Assembly (NCBI GenBank): GCA_964474695.1
Contig: CAYYTK010000019.1
Location: forward strand, 1-64,000
DNA from: DAOUBP01 sp964474695
GTDB lineage: Bacteria > Chloroflexota > Anaerolineae > CG2-30-64-16
Reading direction: 5' to 3'
Length of the DNA: 64,000 nt
Position numbers and translations under genes: made by a program. The notes under the pieces were generated by a model that had not been told where the DNA came from, ran no database searches, and saw only the letters and a list, made by a program, of their open reading frames with translations. How positions within the stretch are numbered: position 1 is the first letter of the stretch; every line of letters starts with the position of its first letter. Shown here one piece after another: positions 1 to 8,051 of this stretch.

Positions 1-317
1 CCGTGCGCCTCGACCACGTTGAGCTGCTTGTTCTCGCGTTCGCCCAGGTGCGCGTCGATTACCACCGTGCGATTGTGGCACGCGTGCAGCAGCGCCGGGT
101 CATAGCCGTCGGCCTTCAGGGCGCGGATCACGCCTTCGAGCTGCCAGGGCGTGGTGGAGCTGCCGGGATAGAAGAAATGCCAGGAGATATTCACCTTCAA
201 AGCCGTGTCGGCGTCCCTGGCAATCACATCCTGGTAACCCGCCAGGTTCAGCAGCCGGTGATAATCCGCCAACACGGTGCGGGGGGTTGTTCGCAAAATC
301 GCGACTTTACTCTTCAT
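1..317 (-). CDS. DUF362-family protein, N-terminal part (runs off window)
   Basis: About 105 N-terminal residues are in the window, starting MKSKVAILRTTPRTVLADYH at the ATG at 317. This beginning and the following 'ALKVNISWHFFYPGSSTTPW' stretch resemble DUF362 proteins, which often carry an iron-sulfur module further on; that part is outside the window. A GAGGAG motif lies 12 nt before the ATG. It starts 22 nt after the stop of the GNAT gene, so the two are probably co-transcribed. The plus-strand ORF over the same bases is a shadow. Function unknown; the family call is from sequence resemblance only. Confidence 0.7.
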   Translation of the reverse strand, partial: MKSKVAILRTTPRTVLADYHRLLNLAGYQDVIARDADTALKVNISWHFFYPGSSTTPWQLEGVIRALKADGYDPALLHACHNRTVVIDAHLGERENKQLNVVEAH

Positions 318-339
318 CAATGATCAGAACTCCTCAAAC

Positions 340-777
340 TCAGTCCAGTTGATACCGATACACATTCGTCGTCCGCAGCTCAAACCCGACGCGCTGATAG
401 AGCCGGTTGGCGGCCGCGCGCGAGGGACGCGAGGTCAGATCGACCGTCTTGGCGCCCATCTGGCGTGCACGGTCAAGCGCAGCGCGCGTCAGCGCCTCGC
501 CGAGTCCTTGCCCGCGTGCAGTCTCGTCCACTACCACATCCTCGATCCACGCACGCAGGCCGGTGGGAATGCGGAACAGCGCCAACGTCAGGCTGCCGAC
601 GATCTCGTTGCCTCGTCCCTCGTCCCGCGCCACTAACACCACCGTCGCCGGCGACTCCACCATCTCAGCCACCTGCTGCCACGTTGGCGCCGGGTTCGAA
701 GAAGAAAGCTGCGGCACCAGCCGCGCAAACGCGTCGACCAGCTCCGCAGTGACTTGGGTTGCTTCTTCGATGATCAT
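340..777 (-). CDS. GNAT-family N-acetyltransferase
   Basis: 145-residue single-domain GNAT protein. It starts MIIEEATQVTAELVDAF and has the acetyl-CoA binding signature DETARGQGLGEALTRAA, followed by the C-terminal 'RPSRAAANRLYQRVGFE' segment typical of the fold. It should transfer an acetyl group from acetyl-CoA to an unidentified amine. The start at 777 is chosen over the upstream in-frame ATG at 813 because AGGAG lies 9 nt before it and GNAT proteins usually open with a strand like this. It lies upstream of the DUF362 gene with a 22-nt gap. Confidence 0.85.
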   Translation of the reverse strand: MIIEEATQVTAELVDAFARLVPQLSSSNPAPTWQQVAEMVESPATVVLVARDEGRGNEIVGSLTLALFRIPTGLRAWIEDVVVDETARGQGLGEALTRAALDRARQMGAKTVDLTSRPSRAAANRLYQRVGFELRTTNVYRYQLD

Positions 778-863
778 ACCATCGCACTCCTGCCAGAATA
801 TCGCGTCCCACAAAATGCAGCGTGCCCCGCAATTAGCTCACGGAGCACGCAACACGCACCATA

Positions 864-1198
864 TGGGCCCCCCGGGATTCGAACCCAGGACCAACCGGTT
901 ATGCATCCCACTACGGCTTTCGCCGCCCCGTTGACCCCGGCGCACCGGAGGCGAGTTTGTGGGCTGGACTATCCCTTCACCCTGTGAGGTTGCATAAAGA
1001 AGCGCTCCCCCGTTGAGTGCCTGCCGTCTAGTCTCTACACCTTCCCCCGATGAAGGGGGCTTGGCTCGGGATTACCATGCCGAATGGCGTAGGCTTCCCC
1101 GAGTTTGGCAGGTAATCACCCGATGGTTACCCACCGGGCAGCCCTTGACGGACGAATCCGTCACGAGCCGGCCGCTCTAACCGCTGAGCTAGGGGCCC
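864..1198 (-). tRNA. tRNA-Ile(CAU) interrupted by a group I intron
   Basis: Exon 1 is 1166-1198 (33 nt, acceptor GGGCCCC, D arm and 5' anticodon stem GCCGG). Exon 2 is 864-903 (anticodon CAU, stem CCGGT, T arm with TTCGAAT, acceptor GGGGCCC, discriminator A). Splicing joins U33 to C34 and restores a 7-nt loop CTCATAA. The TTGGTC stretch before the T arm resembles bacterial tRNA-Ile2 rather than elongator Met, and the fully paired acceptor end excludes initiator tRNA. If it is tRNA-Ile2, C34 would be modified to lysidine by TilS. CCA is not encoded. It is the last of three tRNAs read from the promoter at 1364-1392. Confidence 0.88.
904..1165 (-). ncRNA. Group I intron (IC3-like) in the tRNA anticodon loop
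   Basis: 262-nt intron inserted between U33 and C34. The 5' exon ends in U and the intron ends in G, as group I splicing requires. The RNA strand contains GAGCCAAGC, then GGTGTAGAGACTAGACGGCA and further on GGATAGTCCAG. These are core blocks also present in the Azoarcus tRNA-Ile(CAU) intron of subgroup IC3, which sits in a tRNA with the same anticodon. There is no room for a homing endonuclease ORF. The small ORFs across the region are spurious. Confidence 0.88.
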
Positions 1199-1204
1199 AT
1201 ACAG

Positions 1205-1276
1205 AGCGGGCGACGGGATTCGGACCCGCGACATCCTGCTTGGAAGGCAGGCGCTCTACCACTGAGCTACACCCGC
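1205..1276 (-). tRNA. tRNA-Gly(UCC)
   Basis: Cloverleaf on the minus strand: acceptor GCGGGTG pairs with CGCCCGC, D arm GCTC/GAGC, anticodon stem CCTGC/GCAGG with loop CTTCCAA (anticodon UCC), T loop TTCGAAT-like (GTCCGAATC). CCA is not encoded. It lies 3 nt downstream of tRNA-Pro. Confidence 0.92.
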
Positions 1277-1279
1277 GTG

Positions 1280-1353
1280 TCGGGGCGCGGAGATTTGAAC
1301 TCCGGACCTCTTGAACCCAAATCAAGCGCGCTGCCGGGCTGCGCTACGCCCCG
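1280..1353 (-). tRNA. tRNA-Pro(UGG)
   Basis: Cloverleaf on the minus strand: acceptor CGGGGCG/CGCCCCG, anticodon stem CTTGA/TCAAG with loop TTTGGGT (anticodon UGG), T loop TTCAAAT. It is the first gene of the tRNA cluster and lies directly below a sigma70-type promoter. Confidence 0.92.
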
Positions 1354-1363
1354 AACGATTCCG

Positions 1364-1392
1364 AGTATAACAGAAGGAACGGACTCCGTCAA
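1364..1392 (-). promoter_or_regulatory. Sigma70-type promoter of the tRNA cluster
   Basis: On the minus strand TTGACG (-35, 1387-1392) and TATACT (-10, 1364-1369) are separated by 17 bp. The -10 ends 10 bp before tRNA-Pro, a normal distance for a stable RNA operon. Confidence 0.8.
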
Positions 1393-1412
1393 AGAAACAG
1401 GGGGGCAAGGCG

Positions 1413-3119
1413 CTAACGCAGGGTAACCTGGCCCTGCCACTCGAACAGCACGCGGCCCTGCGCGTCGGCTAACGTCACGGCCACCTGGCCTTGGGCCGGC
1501 ACACCCGCCTCAAGCGCGACCGCTTGCATCCAGGGCTGGGCCGGGCTGATCGCGACCTCACTGACCACAGGCGCCATCCCAGGCAACAAGACGGTCAGCC
1601 GGCCGTGCAGCGCCGTCGTGGGGAACAGCCCCACTTTCAGCCGGCCGTCCGCCGGCAGCAGGGCCAGGGCGGCCGCATCGTCGGCAAAGGTCACGCCGCC
1701 GATCCCCGCCACCGGATACCACGTCTCGCTCCAGGTCACCTCACCGCCCGGGGCCAACTCATACCAATCATCGAAGGTTGCAGTCAGGCCGCCGTGCAAT
1801 TCCACGTAACCGGAGCCATCATCGGTCCAGTTGTTCGCGTCGATTGCACTGCTCCAGCCCATCGCAAACAGCTTGGCGCCGCGCGCCACCGCGGAGGGGT
1901 AGATGCGCAGCATTCCCTCATCGGCGGCCGGATCATAGGCGCCCACGAAGTCTCCCTGTGCCGCCGGGCGTTGGAACACGCCGAGCCACTGTCCCCAGTT
2001 GCCCAAACGGCTCAGGTCACGGCCGTTGACCACCGGCCAGGGCATCGGCTGGCCCGCGCCAGGCAGGCTGGGATCGCCGGTGCTGTGCACCGTCACCTGG
2101 GCCGTTGGAAAGATGAACCGCAGATCTGGTCCCGGCTTGTTCGCTGCACCGGGAGCCAACATGGCATTGGCCCACCACTTGAACCGAAACGCCGCGGCCG
2201 TAGGGTTGATGATGTGGGGCTGCATCACGAAATAGGCCGTGTCAGGCGGCAAGATGATGTCGACCACCGCATAGGCATTCTGCGGCCCACCCCGGGTGAA
2301 GACCGTCACCATGACTCCGCCGTTGGATTGGGTCACATGGTCGAAGCCCCACGCGGTGCTCCACTCGTATCCATGCTCCTCGACCGGAAAACCGAACTCC
2401 ATGCCGCCGGCTGCCAGCCACCAATTCACGCCGGCGGGGTAGGGTGGACTCGGCGGCCCCCAATGAGTCGGCTTCACCACCGGATTTTTGTAGAACTCAT
2501 TGTTGCCCGTCGGCTTAAACACGCACTCGTAGATGCGGCCACCCAAATCGGGCAGGATGCTCAACCGCAGATAACGGTTTTCCAGAATCAGCAGGCGATA
2601 GGACTTCGGTGCGGGTTGGGGGTTGGCTGCGTCATAGGCCGCGCGATCGAGCACCGGCGCCGGGTAGTTGTTGCGCTCGGCATCAACCGCAGACCCCTGG
2701 AAAGCGGCATAGGGATAGGTAGCCAGGGTGATCTGAGTCACACGATAGCTCGTTGTGGCAGAGGGCGTAGGCGGCGACGCCGGCACTGAGCGCGTGGTCG
2801 TGGCGATCGGCGATGCGGAGGCTGGCGGCAGGCTCGCTGTGGCGCTCGGCGTGGCCGACGGGCGCTCGGTTGGCGTCAGGGCCGGCGTGGCCGTCTGGGT
2901 TGGCGCGGCCGTGGCAGAAGGCGTGATTGTGGCGGTCTGTGCCGCTGTCGGAAAGGGCGTTGCCGTGGCAACTGCCGAAGAGGGAGCTGACGCCAGCGGT
3001 GTGGCCTCCATTTGGGCGGCCTCCCTGCGCGGCGGGGTGACCTCAGGGGATGTCATCGCCGCGGCGCAGGCCGTGAGCGCAAAAACCATCAACAACATGG
3101 GAAAGATCCGTCGATACAC
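1413..3119 (-). CDS. Lipoprotein with DUF5107 (galactose-mutarotase-like) domain
   Basis: 568 residues. A short hydrophobic N-terminus ends in the lipobox-like 'MVFALTACA'. A Thr/Pro/Ala-rich linker of roughly 90 residues follows. The rest is a DUF5107-type beta domain with 'RYLRLSILPDLGGRIYECVF' and 'NEFYKNPVVKP', as seen in carbohydrate-binding or processing proteins. It is probably anchored on the outer face of the cell and acts on glycans. The longest ORF starts at 3329, but its N-terminus overlaps the barstar gene in another frame. GTG at 3119 has AGGGG 8 nt upstream, overlapping the barstar stop, so that start is used. It is the third gene after the RNase and barstar. Confidence 0.75.
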   Translation of the reverse strand: MYRRIFPMLLMVFALTACAAAMTSPEVTPPRREAAQMEATPLASAPSSAVATATPFPTAAQTATITPSATAAPTQTATPALTPTERPSATPSATASLPPASASPIATTTRSVPASPPTPSATTSYRVTQITLATYPYAAFQGSAVDAERNNYPAPVLDRAAYDAANPQPAPKSYRLLILENRYLRLSILPDLGGRIYECVFKPTGNNEFYKNPVVKPTHWGPPSPPYPAGVNWWLAAGGMEFGFPVEEHGYEWSTAWGFDHVTQSNGGVMVTVFTRGGPQNAYAVVDIILPPDTAYFVMQPHIINPTAAAFRFKWWANAMLAPGAANKPGPDLRFIFPTAQVTVHSTGDPSLPGAGQPMPWPVVNGRDLSRLGNWGQWLGVFQRPAAQGDFVGAYDPAADEGMLRIYPSAVARGAKLFAMGWSSAIDANNWTDDGSGYVELHGGLTATFDDWYELAPGGEVTWSETWYPVAGIGGVTFADDAAALALLPADGRLKVGLFPTTALHGRLTVLLPGMAPVVSEVAISPAQPWMQAVALEAGVPAQGQVAVTLADAQGRVLFEWQGQVTLR

Positions 3120-3130
3120 CGGTACGGCCC

Positions 3131-3577
3131 CTAAAGCCCCAATGCAGGCAGATGCGTGGTCGCGCGGCCGGCGCCTCGCACCAGCACAGCCAGCCGCGCG
3201 AGTCCATCCTGCCGGTTGGCCGCGACACCCGCCAGGATTCCCAACGCCGTCACGAAGTCCTCCGGCGCGGCGGCCGCGAAGCGCGCCGCATGGTCGAACA
3301 GCAGCAAGGTGGGCGTCTCGGATTCCCATAACCTATCGGTGAGGCACTCCTCAAATGCGTCCCAATTATGGCCGAAATAGGAGGGAAATCGCAGCGCAGC
3401 AGCCGCCCGGCTGAGGAATGTCGCCTTATCATTGATCCCGCGGCCGTCCAGCCAGATAGCGTGCCATCCTTGCCGTTCGGCAAGGCGGATGATGGCCGTA
3501 GCTCGCTTCCGGGTGCTGCACCGATACAAGGCAGGCAAGGGCTCGCCGGCCAGCAGCGCTTCCAGGGTCTGGGTCAT
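3131..3577 (-). CDS. Barstar-family ribonuclease inhibitor
   Basis: 148 residues. The core 'ATAIIRLAERQGWHAIWLDGRGINDKATFLSRAAAALRFPSYFGHNWDAFEECLTD' region has the barstar pattern (Gly-x-Asn-Trp-Asp-Ala with an acidic helix after it), read here as GHNWDAFEE. Barstar proteins plug the active site of guanyl-specific RNases in the cytoplasm. Its start overlaps the stop of the upstream RNase gene by 4 nt, so the two are translationally coupled. That supports an RNase/inhibitor pair. The C-terminal 50 residues are variable in the family. Confidence 0.88.
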   Translation of the reverse strand: MTQTLEALLAGEPLPALYRCSTRKRATAIIRLAERQGWHAIWLDGRGINDKATFLSRAAAALRFPSYFGHNWDAFEECLTDRLWESETPTLLLFDHAARFAAAAPEDFVTALGILAGVAANRQDGLARLAVLVRGAGRATTHLPALGL

Positions 3578-4212
3578 CGCACCACTCGCTTGAAACTATC
3601 GTAATGATCCGCGGTGTAGTACAGCTCGCCGCCCGCGCCAGCAATGATGCGCCGGGCGCCGCGGTCCGACTCGCCGGGCGTGATCACGGTGTACTCGTGA
3701 TAATAGCCGCTTGATCGGCTCGGCAGCAGGCGCTCGCGATTCTGAAACACCGCGCCATCCTGCCGATAAGGGAACGGGCCGCCGTTGTCGATGAGGCGGA
3801 TCGTGTCCCGCGCCTGGCGCGGCAGGTTATCGAACGCAATCGTGGGCAGGCCATCATCGGGGGTTGCCGTAGCCTGCATCCGCCTGGTTGGTGACGGTAA
3901 TGCGTTCCGGGTGCGCGTCGGCCGTGGGGTCACGGTTACATCGGCTCGTCCATCGGGCGTTTCGGCAGCCGTAATCCCAGCCTCAAGACCGCCAGATGTC
4001 GAGTCGGGCGTCGCCGCGATCTCACCGGCCTGAAAGCTACCCGCGCTTGGGGACGACTCGGTCGCGACCGGCTCAGTTACGGGCGCGGCCGGCCGACTGA
4101 GGAGATAGATGGCCAACAACGCCAACAACCCCAGCACGAGTGCGAACAGGAGCAGTCTGCGAGAGTTGTCCGTGTGACGGCCAGATAAACGTTGCGATGG
4201 ATGTCGATTCAT
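3574..4212 (-). CDS. Membrane-anchored guanyl-specific ribonuclease (RNase Sa type)
   Basis: 212 residues in three parts. A basic N-terminus is followed by one membrane segment (about residues 19-40, LLLFALVLGLLALLAIYLLS). Next is a Thr/Pro/Ser-rich linker to about 120. The last part is an RNase N1/T1/barnase-superfamily domain closely resembling Streptomyces RNase Sa: 'NGGPFPYRQDGAVFQNRE', 'GYYHEYTVITPGESDRGARRII' and 'DHYDSF'. The catalytic Glu (HEY), Arg (RGARR) and His (DHY) are all present, so the enzyme should be active. The topology puts the nuclease outside the cell. The overlapping barstar gene would protect the producer before export. Confidence 0.88.
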   Translation of the reverse strand: MNRHPSQRLSGRHTDNSRRLLLFALVLGLLALLAIYLLSRPAAPVTEPVATESSPSAGSFQAGEIAATPDSTSGGLEAGITAAETPDGRADVTVTPRPTRTRNALPSPTRRMQATATPDDGLPTIAFDNLPRQARDTIRLIDNGGPFPYRQDGAVFQNRERLLPSRSSGYYHEYTVITPGESDRGARRIIAGAGGELYYTADHYDSFKRVVR

Positions 4213-4268
4213 GGATCTCTATTATGAACCGAACTACCGCGGAGTGCAAACTGATCCTCAACGAGCAT

Positions 4269-4297
4269 TTTCCAGATATCCGGCTTTATGCTATAGT
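4269..4297 (+). promoter_or_regulatory. Possible promoter for the peptidase operon
   Basis: TTTCCA (4269-4274) and TATAGT (4292-4297) are 17 bp apart, giving a leader of about 55 nt before the ATG at 4360. The leader contains overlapping inverted repeats built on CAGGT/ACCTG (4310-4343), which could form a small hairpin. It faces the divergent RNase gene. Confidence 0.45.
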
Positions 4298-4359
4298 GAG
4301 TTCAGAAGTCAGGTTTCTGGCAGAGACCTGGTTTTTAAACCTGAAACCGGACGCGCACC

Positions 4360-6324
4360 ATGTCTGATCCTACCGCTGATCTTATCCGCCGCGCCTATCG
4401 TGGCGAGATGGCCCATCGCCATGTCGTTGCACTGAGCGGCCACCATCGCATCCAGGCCAGCCCTGGCTATCGCGCGGCCGCCCGCTACGTTGCCGAGCAG
4501 TTGCAGGCAGCGAACGTCGAGGTTGACATCCACACCTATCCGGCCGATGGGGTGGCGCGCTTCTGGACCACACCCAGCTTCCTGGAGTGGGCCTGTGACG
4601 CTGCCACACTCCACCTGCTGGACGACCGGGGCGCGGCCGCGGAGCTGCTCTGCGACTTCGCAGCCATCCCCACCAGCCTGGTTCAACGCAGCATCACGGC
4701 GGCAGGCGAGTTCGAGGTGGTGCTGCCGGGTGGCAAGGGCGGCTTGGAGGCCGCTGATTACGCGGGGCTGGACGTCAACGGCAAGGTGGTGTTGAGCGAT
4801 CAGCGCCCAAGCAGCGTCGCCGCGGTGGCAGTGAGCCAGCTCGGTGCGGCGGGCGTTCTGTGCGATGGCATGAAGGCCGGCGGCCGCTCGGAGTTCGATC
4901 TGCCCGATGCGCGGCAGTACACCTCATACTGGTGGGGCGGCTCTGCGGTTCCCGATGCCTGGGGTTTCGTGCTCGCGCCCCGCCAGGGTCGCGCCCTGCG
5001 CGCCAGGCTGGCCAAAGGCGAGGCCGTACGCGTCCGGGCAAACATCGACAGCCGCTTCTACCCCGGCTGCTTCGAGGTGGTGGATGCCTTCATCCCCGGC
5101 AGCGATCCGGCCGCGGGCGAGATTCTGCTCGTCAGCCACCTGTGTCACCCGCAGCCGGGCGCGCATGATAACGGTTCCGGAGCAGCAGCGCTGATCGAAG
5201 TGGCGGCCACATTGGCCCGGCTGATCAAAGACGGCCTGCTGAAGCAGCCCCAACGCGGCATCCGCTGCCTGTGGCCGCCCGAGATGACCGGAACATTCGC
5301 CTGGTTGGCGGAGCATGAGGCAGAGGTCAAATCGGGACGCTGGCTGGCGGGGCTGAACCTGGACATGGTGGGCGCGGACCAGTGCCAGACCGGCAGCGTC
5401 TGGGAGCTTGGATCGCTGCCCCTGGCCGGCGCTTCTTTCGCCGATCATCTGTTGAGCTGGCTGCGCGAACCGTTCCTGGACGGCCAACGCCATCGTGAGA
5501 CGCCGTTCAGCGCGGGATCGGATCACTACATCTTGTGCGATCCATCGGTGGGCATCCCCACCCCGATCATCATCCAGTGGCCCGATACGTTCTATCACAC
5601 CTCGGCCGACACGCCGGACAGGGTTAGCCCCGACAGCCTGGCTCGCAGCGGCGCACTGGCTGCGACGTATGCCTGCTGGCTGGCCACCGCAGGCGCGGCC
5701 GAGGCCGCGTGGCTGGGACACCTTATGGTCGGGCGGCACGCAACCGCTGCCAGCCGGCGCGCTGTGGCCGCGGTGGGGGCTGTGCGGGGCGCGGGAGATG
5801 CGGCCGCCGCAGGCCGCGCCTGGACACGTTACCGCCGCGAAAACACCCTTCGCGGCGAACGCATGGCCGCGGCGCTGAGTGATCTGGCGCGTATCGACGC
5901 CAGCATCGGCGCCGAGCTGCCTGCACTGCAGGCGCGCATCGCCGCGATTGATGAGAGCGAACTGGCCTGGGCGCAGGCGCAGCTTGCGGACGTCCTCCCG
6001 GCCGCCCCCTTGCCCGACGAGGCCTCGTGGCGCGCTGAAGCGCAGAGCCTGATTCCAACCCGGCCGCAGCCAGGCCCCATAGATGTGACGTTGGCGCTGC
6101 AGGCCGACCGGCCCGACCTGCTGCCCGCACTGCAAGCGCTAACGATCCGCGCAGGCGCCGCGCTGCACGACCAGGACGCGATCTGGCAGTACTGGGCCGA
6201 CGGTCGTCATTCAATCGCCGAGATCGCCGACCTGGCCGCTCTGGAGATCGGCGGCGAGCCAGATGATGTTCCGTTGGCCTATTTCAAGCTGTTGGCAGAA
6301 GCCGGACTCGTATCTTTCGCATGA
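4360..6324 (+). CDS. M28/DUF4910-like aminopeptidase with C-terminal helical extension
   Basis: 654 residues. The central part has the metallopeptidase pattern 'LLVSHLCHPQPGAHDNGSG' (His and Asp metal ligands) and later 'LWPPEMTGTFAWL', 'LNLDMVGADQ' and 'FYHTSADTPDRVSPDSL' with further His/Asp candidates. This is the layout of DUF4910/M28-like aminopeptidases, with an inserted PA-like segment before the catalytic core (around residues 120-220). The last 170 residues are helical and end in a winged-helix-like 'HSIAEIADLAALEIGG' segment. No signal peptide is visible, so it is probably cytoplasmic. It overlaps the next gene by 4 nt. Substrate unknown. Confidence 0.75.
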   Translation: MSDPTADLIRRAYRGEMAHRHVVALSGHHRIQASPGYRAAARYVAEQLQAANVEVDIHTYPADGVARFWTTPSFLEWACDAATLHLLDDRGAAAELLCDFAAIPTSLVQRSITAAGEFEVVLPGGKGGLEAADYAGLDVNGKVVLSDQRPSSVAAVAVSQLGAAGVLCDGMKAGGRSEFDLPDARQYTSYWWGGSAVPDAWGFVLAPRQGRALRARLAKGEAVRVRANIDSRFYPGCFEVVDAFIPGSDPAAGEILLVSHLCHPQPGAHDNGSGAAALIEVAATLARLIKDGLLKQPQRGIRCLWPPEMTGTFAWLAEHEAEVKSGRWLAGLNLDMVGADQCQTGSVWELGSLPLAGASFADHLLSWLREPFLDGQRHRETPFSAGSDHYILCDPSVGIPTPIIIQWPDTFYHTSADTPDRVSPDSLARSGALAATYACWLATAGAAEAAWLGHLMVGRHATAASRRAVAAVGAVRGAGDAAAAGRAWTRYRRENTLRGERMAAALSDLARIDASIGAELPALQARIAAIDESELAWAQAQLADVLPAAPLPDEASWRAEAQSLIPTRPQPGPIDVTLALQADRPDLLPALQALTIRAGAALHDQDAIWQYWADGRHSIAEIADLAALEIGGEPDDVPLAYFKLLAEAGLVSFA

Positions 6325-7184
6325 ACCAAGTCGATTTACACATTCACACCACCGCCTCCGATGGCAGCCTGACCCCGGCTCAGGTTGTCAGCCGGGCCGC
6401 GCGCCTGGCTCTCAAGGTGATCGCGATCACCGATCACGACAGCACGGCCGGCGTACCCGAGGCACAGGCGGCGGGCCAGGCCGGCGGCGTTGAAGTCATC
6501 CCGGGCGTAGAAATCAACACCGATGTGCCCCACGCTGAAGTTCACATCCTGGGCTACTTCGTCGACCCCGGCCACGGCGAGCTGCAAGACCAACTTACGC
6601 GTATCCGGGAAGGTCGCGTGGGGCGAGCGCGCAAGATGGCTGCGGTGCTGGCGGAGATGGGCGCGCCGGTGCGGTTTGAGCGCATCCTGGAGATCGCGGG
6701 CGAAGGATCGGTGGGACGCCCCCATGTCGCGCAGGCATTGGTGGAAGCGGGCTATGCGCACGGCTACCAGGACGCGTTCGAGCGCTTCATCGGCCGTAAC
6801 AGCCCCGCCTATGTCGAACGGATGAAATTCTCACCCGTCGAAGCGTGTGCGTTGATCCGGCGCGCCGGGGGATTGCCGGTGTTGGCGCACCCGGTGTTCT
6901 TCGACAGATACGGAACCATCAAATCGGCAATCGATCTCGACGAGATGCTGCCGCAGATGATCAACGCGGGCCTGGTGGGGCTTGAAGCCTATTACCCCAA
7001 CTATGATGCGATCACGACCGAATATCTGCTGGGCATCGCCCGGCGCTACGGCCTGCTGGTCACCGGCGGCACCGATTACCACGGCCCGCGGACCGGCCAG
7101 CCGGACCTGGGAGGCCTCTACGTACCCATGAAAGTCGTGCGGCGGCTCCGAGAGGCGGCGAAGGAACATGGCGCTGCGCCCTGA
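6321..7184 (+). CDS. PHP-domain phosphoesterase (RNase AM/YciV-like)
   Basis: 287 residues. It opens with the PHP metal motif 'DLHIHTTASDGSLTP', followed by 'AITDHDS', 'PGVEIN', 'HILGYF', 'VLAHPVFF' and 'GGTDYHG'. These are the ordered His/Asp ligands of the YciV/TrpH group, which contains 3',5'-nucleotide bisphosphate phosphatases and 5'-3' exoribonucleases that trim RNA. It overlaps the peptidase by 4 nt and the next gene by 17 nt. Confidence 0.88.
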   Translation: MNQVDLHIHTTASDGSLTPAQVVSRAARLALKVIAITDHDSTAGVPEAQAAGQAGGVEVIPGVEINTDVPHAEVHILGYFVDPGHGELQDQLTRIREGRVGRARKMAAVLAEMGAPVRFERILEIAGEGSVGRPHVAQALVEAGYAHGYQDAFERFIGRNSPAYVERMKFSPVEACALIRRAGGLPVLAHPVFFDRYGTIKSAIDLDEMLPQMINAGLVGLEAYYPNYDAITTEYLLGIARRYGLLVTGGTDYHGPRTGQPDLGGLYVPMKVVRRLREAAKEHGAAP

Positions 7185-7902
7185 ACCCGCCCACCTGGCG
7201 CACTTCCTGCTGCGGGACGCGCGCCGGGCCATCCGTGAGTTTGCCATGCTGCGCGACGGCGACCGGGTGGCCGTGGCGGTGTCGGGCGGCAAGGACAGCC
7301 TGGCGTTGCTGGATCTGCTGCAACGGTTGCAGCGCATAGCGCCGGAGCGCTTCGAACTGGCCGCTGTGCACGTGCGCGGCGATGCGACCGGGATCACGGC
7401 CACGCATGAGCCGTTGGAAACCTGGCTGGAAGCACGCGGACTGGCCTACCGGATCGTGACGCCGGAGCTGACGGGCGCTGAAGTGCTGCCGTTGGATTGC
7501 CAACGCTGCACATGGCTCCGGCGCAAAGCGATCTTCGTGGCGGCCGAGGCATTGGGCTGCAACGTGGTAGCGTACGCCCATCACGCCGATGACGTTGCCC
7601 AGACCACGCTGCTGAACTTCCTGTACAGTGGCAGCGTCCATACGTTGGCGCCGGTCGCCGACTATTTCGATGGCCGCTTTCGACTGATTCGACCGTTGAT
7701 CTATGTGCCGGAGAGTGAGCTGGCCCGCTTCGCCCGAGCCGGCGATTATCCACCGCCGCCGCCGGGCTGCCCGCGCGCTGACAGCTCTCGCCGGCGGCTG
7801 GTAGCCAGTATGCTGAAGTTGATGGGCCACGACTATTTGAAACAGGGACGCACTAACCTGATCAGGGTGGGATTGCGCAAGAAGATGAACGCCGCTGAGT
7901 AA
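7168..7902 (+). CDS. TtcA/TilS-family PP-loop tRNA-modifying enzyme
   Basis: 244 residues. The ATP-pyrophosphatase P-loop is 'AVSGGKDSLALLDLL'. A CxxC pair (CQRCTWLRRK), the 'YAHHADDVAQTTLLNFLY' block and a third Cys in 'PPPPPGCPRADSS' follow. This arrangement matches the TtcA group, which binds an Fe-S cluster and thiolates tRNA; it lacks the long C-terminal domains of TilS. Which nucleotide is modified cannot be told. The start overlaps the PHP gene by 17 nt. Confidence 0.78.
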   Translation: MALRPEPAHLAHFLLRDARRAIREFAMLRDGDRVAVAVSGGKDSLALLDLLQRLQRIAPERFELAAVHVRGDATGITATHEPLETWLEARGLAYRIVTPELTGAEVLPLDCQRCTWLRRKAIFVAAEALGCNVVAYAHHADDVAQTTLLNFLYSGSVHTLAPVADYFDGRFRLIRPLIYVPESELARFARAGDYPPPPPGCPRADSSRRRLVASMLKLMGHDYLKQGRTNLIRVGLRKKMNAAE

Positions 7903-7987
7903 ACTGTGCGCCGATTACTGCGTACCACGTACCGCTTATTGCATCTCGTATCCTTGACAATCGGACTTTGCCACACACAATATGGAG

Positions 7988-8040
7988 TACGCAATACGCA
8001 ATACGCAGTACGCAACACGCAACACGCAACACGCAACACG
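7988..8040. repeat. Seven-bp tandem repeat (TACGCAA type)
   Basis: Seven and a half copies of a 7-bp unit drifting from TACGCAA to CACGCAA. A partial inverted copy (TACTGCGTA) lies at about 7916-7924 and could pair with TACGCAGTA inside the array. The same unit recurs at 24014-24052. Confidence 0.9.
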
Positions 8041-8051
8041 TAGGAGCATCT

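Noticed and set aside
3..636. Plus-strand ORFs at the window start
   Set aside because: The minus strand encodes a DUF362-like N-terminus and a clear GNAT protein over the same bases.
754..1314. Small plus-strand ORFs
   Set aside because: They lie across the tRNA cluster and the group I intron.
7988..8040. CRISPR array
   Set aside because: The unit is 7 bp without spacers; it is a simple tandem repeat. No repeat-spacer pattern was seen anywhere in the window.
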